Positions 6,048-9,507 of a stretch of 9,507 nucleotides of DNA are shown piece after piece; the first letter of the stretch is position 1, and every line of letters begins with the position of its first letter. The stretch lies in contig SKZA01000065.1 of assembly GCA_007127595.1 (NCBI GenBank), forward strand, positions 1-9,507. The letters run 5' to 3'. Origin of the DNA: Kiritimatiellia bacterium. GTDB lineage: Bacteria > Verrucomicrobiota > Kiritimatiellia > SLAD01. A program made the position numbers and the translations under genes. The notes beneath the pieces are model-generated. The model had not been told where the DNA came from, did not search any database, and saw only the letters and a list, made by a program, of their open reading frames with translations.

Positions 6048-6893
6048 CTATCCCCTGCCCCGCCGCACGGACGTGGCCAGCAGCGTGACGAGAAAGAGCG
6101 CGGTACAAACAAGTACAATCGCAGCGCCCGACGCAAAGCCCGCGTAATAGGATAAATACAGGCCCACAATTCCCGCTAACGCGCCCAGTCCAGCCGACAA
6201 CGCCATCATGACCGGCAGACGCCGCGTCAGGAGGTACGCCGTCGCCGGCGGGGTAACCAGCATGGCCAGAATCAACGCCACACCCACGGTCTGGATCGAA
6301 GCGACAATGGTAACGGCGATCAGGACCAACAGAATGTAGTACAGCGCCGTTGACGGCAGGCGCAGTGTGCGCGCAAGCGTGTCGTCGAATGAAACGACCA
6401 GAAACTCCTTGTAGAACAGCAAGAGAATCGCCAGCACCGTAAGGCCGAAGCCGGCGGTCAAGGCGAGATCGGGCCACGCCACACCCAGCACGTCGCCGAA
6501 CAGGAAGTGGACCAGGTCCAGGGAATAGCTACGGCCCATGGAGATCAGGGCGACGCCCAGGGCAAACATGCCCGCAAAGATAATCCCGATCGCGGTGTCT
6601 TCCTTGAGGCGTCCGGACTTCGTGACAGCGCCGATACTTAACGAAACGACGACCGCCGTGGCCATCGCACACCAGAAAAGCGGCGCGCGCGCGCCGCCTC
6701 CGATCAGATATCCGACGGCAATCCCGGGTAGAATCGAATGCGACATGGCATCACCGAAAAAGGCCATGCCCCGCAGCACGACAAAACATCCCACGATGCC
6801 GCACAGTAATCCGACAAGCACGGCCGCCAAGAGCCCGCGCACCATGAAGGGATACTGCATGGGCGTCAGCAAAAAATCGAAGAACTCAGGCAT
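6048..6893 (-). CDS. znuB: Zn/Mn ABC transporter permease (ZnuB-like, ABC-3 family)
   Basis: This 281-residue integral inner-membrane protein forms the translocation channel of a metal uptake ABC importer. It has about eight hydrophobic spans, the first near 17-40. Conserved ABC-3 features include GDAMSHSILPG (48-58), the cytoplasmic LKEDTAIGI segment (97-105) that contacts the ATPase, and TVGVALILAMLVTPPATAYLL (split here as TVGVALILAM at 202-211 and LVTPPATAYLL at 212-222). The start at 6893 is preceded on the minus strand by GGAGG eight bases upstream. It overlaps the ATPase stop by 8 bases (ATGCCTGA). The nearest upstream start (6923) lacks this support. The stop is TAG. Zinc versus manganese cannot be settled from the permease alone. 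Confidence 0.93.
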   Translation of the reverse strand: MPEFFDFLLTPMQYPFMVRGLLAAVLVGLLCGIVGCFVVLRGMAFFGDAMSHSILPGIAVGYLIGGGARAPLFWCAMATAVVVSLSIGAVTKSGRLKEDTAIGIIFAGMFALGVALISMGRSYSLDLVHFLFGDVLGVAWPDLALTAGFGLTVLAILLLFYKEFLVVSFDDTLARTLRLPSTALYYILLVLIAVTIVASIQTVGVALILAMLVTPPATAYLLTRRLPVMMALSAGLGALAGIVGLYLSYYAGFASGAAIVLVCTALFLVTLLATSVRRGRG

Positions 6894-7731
6894 GCGGCGC
6901 CCCTCCCTCGCAGCAGGGATCACTCAGAACGAGCGTGCCCGAAGGGGTATTGACCAGACGCAGATGGCCGCCGTAGGCCTTCGTCAAGCGCTCCGGGACG
7001 AAGACTTCTTCGGATGTGCCGAATCCGATGAGATCACGGTTGATCAGCATGACTCGTTCAAAACGGGACGCGGCTTCTTCAAGGTCATGCGTCGAGACGA
7101 GTACGGTGACTTTTCTGGATTTCAACGTCTCCAGAATGCGATGAATTTCCTCTTGAGACGGCGCATCGCACGCCGCCATCACTTCATCCATCAACATCAA
7201 CTCGGCTTCCTGGGCCAAGGCCCGCGCGATGAACATGCGCTGCTGTTCACCGCCTGACAACGCCGAAATCTGTCGGTTCGCCAAGTGCTCCATGCGCACG
7301 TCCCGCAAACAATCACGAACAAATTCCTTGTCCCGCGAGCGCGGGCGACGAAGCCAGCCCAATCGACCGATGCGGCCCATCATCACCACATCACGCACAG
7401 TGACAGGAAACGACCAGTCGATTTGACTGCGTTGCGGGAGATACGCGATACAGATATGACCAGTGGGCTGCACGCCGCCGATACGTACGATGCCCGAGGT
7501 CGGACGCAAAATGCCGGCCACCGCCTTGAACAAAGTGCTCTTGCCGGCCCCGTTCGGCCCGATCACGGCGAACTAGTCCCCCTCCTCCAATCGAAAACTG
7601 ACCGAATGAATGGCGTGAACGCGTCCGTAGGTTACGGTAAGATTCTCGACATCCAAAATGGGCGCGCCCGCCTTATGCGCGGTTTCACGACCGATCATGG
7701 CCTGCCCGTCGGCGTGCGTTACGTCGTTCAT
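6886..7731 (-). pseudogene. znuC: Zn/Mn ABC transporter ATPase (ZnuC-like) interrupted by an in-frame amber codon
   Basis: This would be the 281-codon ATP-hydrolysing subunit of the metal importer. Reading from ATG 7731, one base after the znuA-like stop, the frame gives ILDVENLTVTYGRVHAIHSV with the A-loop tyrosine in VTYGR, then RLEEGD. A TAG follows at 7573-7575 (codon 53), and after it, in the same frame, FAVIGPNGAGKST. Relatives usually carry tyrosine there (GDYFAVIGPNG). Downstream parts are present: Walker A (58-66), Q-loop Q100, signature LSGGEQQR (158-165), Walker B with D182 and catalytic E183, and H-loop H215. The segment after Walker B (DEVMAACDAPSQ) is unusual, since DEP is normal. 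A GTG at 7566 could restart translation after a purine-rich GGAGGAGGGGG tract, but the product would lack the first strands and the A-loop. It may be a nonsense mutation, a sequencing error, or a suppressed/recoded codon. Nearby genes use TAG as a true stop, which argues against global reassignment. Confidence 0.85.
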
Positions 7732-7732
7732 C

Positions 7733-8680
7733 TCAACCGTCCAACCGGGTCAGGTATTCGACAATTTGAGATACATTGAAGCGCATGTAGGAGAAGTAAT
7801 CCGGCGCCGGGCCGTTGGGCTCACTCAATGAGCCCGAGTAAAGCGGGACCAAATACGTCCCTGTATCGCGCGCGACTTGCGCGGCCACCTGCGGATTGAC
7901 GTTCACGCCGACGAAAATGGCGGGAATGCGTCGGGCCCGCAAGGTTTCAATAAGGCGAGCCATCTCGCGCGCCGAAGGTTGCGCCACGGAATCGAAGCTC
8001 GCAATCACGACCCCCGCCTCCTCAAATCCGTACCGATCCGCAAAGTAACCCATGGCGTGGTGATCGGTCACAAGCAGCCTTTGCTCGCGCGGAACGTTTT
8101 CCACTTCTTTCCGAATCCACTGATCCAATTCCTCCAACTTGGCGATCAGGGCGTCACGCCGTTCCGCGAACACGTCGGCCTGTTCCGGCGCAAGTGTGCT
8201 TAGCGCATCCGTGATGGTCCTGGACCAGATGATGACATTCGTCGGGTCGACCCAAAAATGAGGATCCACGGCATCGCCTTCACAGTGATGATCGTGTTTG
8301 TCATGAGGCGGCCCCTCGAAATGCCGCACCGGAATCCCTTGGGAAAGATCCACGACTCTTGCAGCGTGGGCGACATTGTGCAACAGGCGATTCAAATGAC
8401 CTTCCAAGCCGGCGCCATTAATAAAAATCAAATCGGCGTCGGTCGCCCGAACCATATCCACCGGTCGGAAGATGTAATCGTGCGGATCGGCCCCCGGCGG
8501 GGTCAATACGTCCAATCGCATGTCCGCTCCGGCGATGCGACCTACGATATCGCCCACAATGGTCGTGGTGGCAACGATGCGCGGGCGTGTATCGTCTCGC
8601 GTCTCATCGGCCAACCGCCCGCAGGACGCAAAAAGCAACACGCTGACAGCCATAAGTATTATGTGACACTTCACCTTCAT
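7733..8680 (-). CDS. znuA: Zn/Mn ABC transporter substrate-binding lipoprotein (ZnuA/TroA family)
   Basis: This 315-residue periplasmic metal-capture protein has a hydrophobic leader (6-19) ending in LLFASC. Cys20 is the probable lipidated residue, although Phe at -3 is a weak lipobox. The mature cluster A-I fold shows TTTIVGDIV, then GADPHDY with ligand H67, a His-rich loop (H120, H126, H129, H131, H132), DPHFWVDP with ligand H141, and TDHHAMGYFADRYG with H207. The C-terminal motif is LYSGSLSEPNGPAPDY; many TroA/MntC-type relatives have Asp (DSL) where Gly283 sits, so the fourth ligand is unclear. Three histidines plus the His-rich loop favour zinc. It is the first gene of the znuA-C-B operon and starts at ATG 8680 without a clear Shine-Dalgarno sequence. 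Confidence 0.93.
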   Translation of the reverse strand: MKVKCHIILMAVSVLLFASCGRLADETRDDTRPRIVATTTIVGDIVGRIAGADMRLDVLTPPGADPHDYIFRPVDMVRATDADLIFINGAGLEGHLNRLLHNVAHAARVVDLSQGIPVRHFEGPPHDKHDHHCEGDAVDPHFWVDPTNVIIWSRTITDALSTLAPEQADVFAERRDALIAKLEELDQWIRKEVENVPREQRLLVTDHHAMGYFADRYGFEEAGVVIASFDSVAQPSAREMARLIETLRARRIPAIFVGVNVNPQVAAQVARDTGTYLVPLYSGSLSEPNGPAPDYFSYMRFNVSQIVEYLTRLDG

Positions 8681-8690
8681 GGGAAATGGG

Positions 8691-8719
8691 ATCTTAGTTT
8701 ATTGATTCCATAAATTCAA
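8691..8719 (-). promoter_or_regulatory. Candidate promoter of the metal-uptake operon
   Basis: On the minus strand, TTGAAT (8719-8714) and TAAGAT (8696-8691) match 4 of 6 positions each of the -35 and -10 consensus, with a 17-base spacer. Initiation would fall near 8684, only about 4 bases before the ATG at 8680. The message would then be almost leaderless, consistent with the missing Shine-Dalgarno sequence. The hexamers are imperfect. Confidence 0.4.
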
Positions 8720-8722
8720 TAA
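8699..8722. promoter_or_regulatory. Dyad operator candidate upstream of znuA
   Basis: TTATTGA (8699-8705) and TCAATAA (8716-8722) are perfect inverted 7-base half-sites separated by 10 bases. The dyad covers the candidate promoter spacer and -35 box. That is where a metal-responsive repressor (Fur/Zur or DtxR/MntR family) would block expression when metal is plentiful. The half-site does not clearly match a Zur or MntR consensus I can recall, so the regulator is inferred from position only. Confidence 0.45.
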
Positions 8723-8752
8723 GAGAAACGCGGGGGTGATCGTACCGGGGAT

Positions 8753-8806
8753 CGTAGCGCCCATTTTCAATGGGCGCACATGCGCCGATTGGAAATCGGC
8801 GCTACG
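8753..8806. repeat. Twin-hairpin palindromic element
   Basis: Two adjacent perfect 9-bp hairpins occur. GCGCCCATT/AATGGGCGC spans 8757-8777 with loop TTC. GCGCCGATT/AATCGGCGC spans 8782-8802 with loop GGA. They are separated by ACAT. The outer bases CGTAGCGCC (8753-8761) also pair with GGCGCTACG (8798-8806), so the element can fold either as two hairpins or as one long stem. This is typical of REP/BIME-like or small non-autonomous mobile palindromes. It lies in the non-coding stretch between the esterase-like gene and znuA. Confidence 0.75.
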
Positions 8807-8854
8807 GGGAAAGAGGCATGCGCGTTTTCGTCCGAATGAGGTCGCGATTTAGAG

Positions 8855-8926
8855 CGGGACGATACGGAGGTTGTCCCTCCAGCCTCGTGTGCACCCGCTC
8901 ATGGAGGGACGGGCTCCGTCCCGTCC
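8855..8926. repeat. Nested inverted repeat downstream of the esterase-like gene
   Basis: GTCCCTCCA (8873-8881) is perfectly complementary to TGGAGGGAC (8902-8910). A tight hairpin GGGACGG-GCT-CCGTCCC occupies 8906-8922. CGGGACG (8855-8861) can pair with CGTCCCG (8917-8923). The overlapping alternatives could act as a terminator for the minus-strand gene ending at 8965, but no T-run is evident. It is probably another member of a GC-rich intergenic repeat family. Confidence 0.65.
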
Positions 8927-8964
8927 GGGCAAGCTCACAGACACCCCGCACTGCTCTCTCGTCG

Positions 8965-9507
8965 TTATCGCTCTACGGGTTGCAGGGCGCGCGTCTCGTC
9001 AATGAAGATGAAAGCGTCATAGCGCCGCGGCAGAATCGTCGGCACGTAATTGCCCAGATGCTCGCGTTCCGGATGGTAAATGACGCCCATGGCTCGATGG
9101 CCGCGCACCCCCATCAGCGGTGAGAGATCGGCTCGATCATCAAAAATGAAAAGGACCTTCTCCATGCCGACCTGATGCATGAGGTCCTCGACGCTGTCGG
9201 GGCGGCCATTCGGCACGCGCATGGTTTCCATGCCCGCGCCCCACGCCCGCCCCGCCTGGACGGTACCGCGGTGGGTCCCAAAACCGACCGCGACGACTTG
9301 GTCGCCCATTCGCTCGCGCGCGATTTGACCAATATTCCGCTGACCTTGCGTGCCCATGGTGGTTGCCCGTGCATCCCCGATATGCGTGTTGTGCGCCCAT
9401 GCCACGCCACGTGAGCCTTCGCCATAGAGCCCCAGTAACAGGTCCACCGTAGCGTAGAAATGATCCACACGCGCATTCCAGGATTGCGGTCCATCCATGG
9501 CCATCAG
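8965..9507 (-). CDS. Erythromycin esterase family protein, C-terminal part (runs off window)
   Basis: The frame is open to the window edge, so only the last ~180 residues are visible and the start is outside. The segment matches the erythromycin esterase-like (EreA/EreB, COG2312) family. It has SWNAR and the alpha-helix DHFYATVDLLLG, then the conserved WAHNTHIGDARAT block (37-49), whose histidines belong to the active-site region. VGFGTHRGTVQAGRAWG follows, and the end is VRGHRAMGVIYHPERE, GNYVPTILPRRYDAFIFIDETRAL. Family members hydrolyse the macrolide lactone, but most chromosomal homologues have unknown substrates, and some are fused to other domains at the unseen N-terminus. Resistance should not be assumed. 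The stop is TAA. The znuA-like gene follows 284 bases downstream on the same strand. Confidence 0.9.
   Translation of the reverse strand: MMAMDGPQSWNARVDHFYATVDLLLGLYGEGSRGVAWAHNTHIGDARATTMGTQGQRNIGQIARERMGDQVVAVGFGTHRGTVQAGRAWGAGMETMRVPNGRPDSVEDLMHQVGMEKVLFIFDDRADLSPLMGVRGHRAMGVIYHPEREHLGNYVPTILPRRYDAFIFIDETRALQPVER

Noticed and set aside
6538..7257. 239-codon open frame on the + strand
   Set aside because: It is antisense to the znuB- and znuC-like genes, crosses their junction and has low-complexity composition.
7573..7575. Genome-wide reassignment of TAG to an amino acid
   Set aside because: The methyltransferase, the permease and the upstream partial gene all end sensibly at TAG, so TAG acts as a stop here. 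Local suppression remains possible.

Overview
This 9.5 kb window is moderately GC-rich bacterial chromosome with no phage, plasmid or IS signature. It holds a housekeeping block (tRNA-Val, thrS, infC), a metal-uptake ABC operon, a hybrid sensor kinase, a small toxin-antitoxin pair and several palindromic intergenic repeats. No gene fixes the phylum. The GC-rich REP-like palindromes and the PocR-like sensor kinase would fit an environmental or metagenome-derived genome, possibly of the PVC/Verrucomicrobiota type, but that is a weak inference.

Layout. Positions 1-54 hold the tail of an unknown + strand gene. A + strand hybrid histidine kinase/response regulator follows (97-1824). A convergent hicB-hicA toxin-antitoxin operon lies on the minus strand (2311 down to 1894). 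A near-consensus sigma70 promoter (2435-2463) drives tRNA-Val(GAC) at 2479-2555. The tRNA is followed by a 281-base spacer with palindromes and a duplicated 37-bp repeat. Next on the + strand come thrS (2837-4615, lacking the N-terminal TGS domain), infC (4617-5174) and a PmtA-like SAM methyltransferase (5236-5907). The usual rpmI-rplT genes do not follow infC. A large inverted repeat (5941-6013) sits between this + strand block and a convergent minus-strand operon.

The minus-strand operon reads znuA-like binding lipoprotein (8680-7733), znuC-like ATPase (7731-6886) and znuB-like permease (6893-6048). Its genes are 1 nt apart or overlapping, and the promoter candidate overlaps a TTATTGA-N10-TCAATAA dyad. 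Together they would capture Zn or Mn in the periplasm and import it. The ATPase frame is broken by an in-frame TAG (7573-7575) just before the Walker A loop, although coding similarity is intact on both sides; this is the most notable observation here. Upstream on the same strand, after a non-coding stretch with two palindromic elements, is the C-terminal part of an erythromycin-esterase family protein that runs off the window end.

I did not find a convincing new multi-gene system. The best leads are the amber-interrupted ATPase, the sensor kinase with an eroded ATP-binding lid, and the palindromic elements, one of which abuts the tRNA 3' end.
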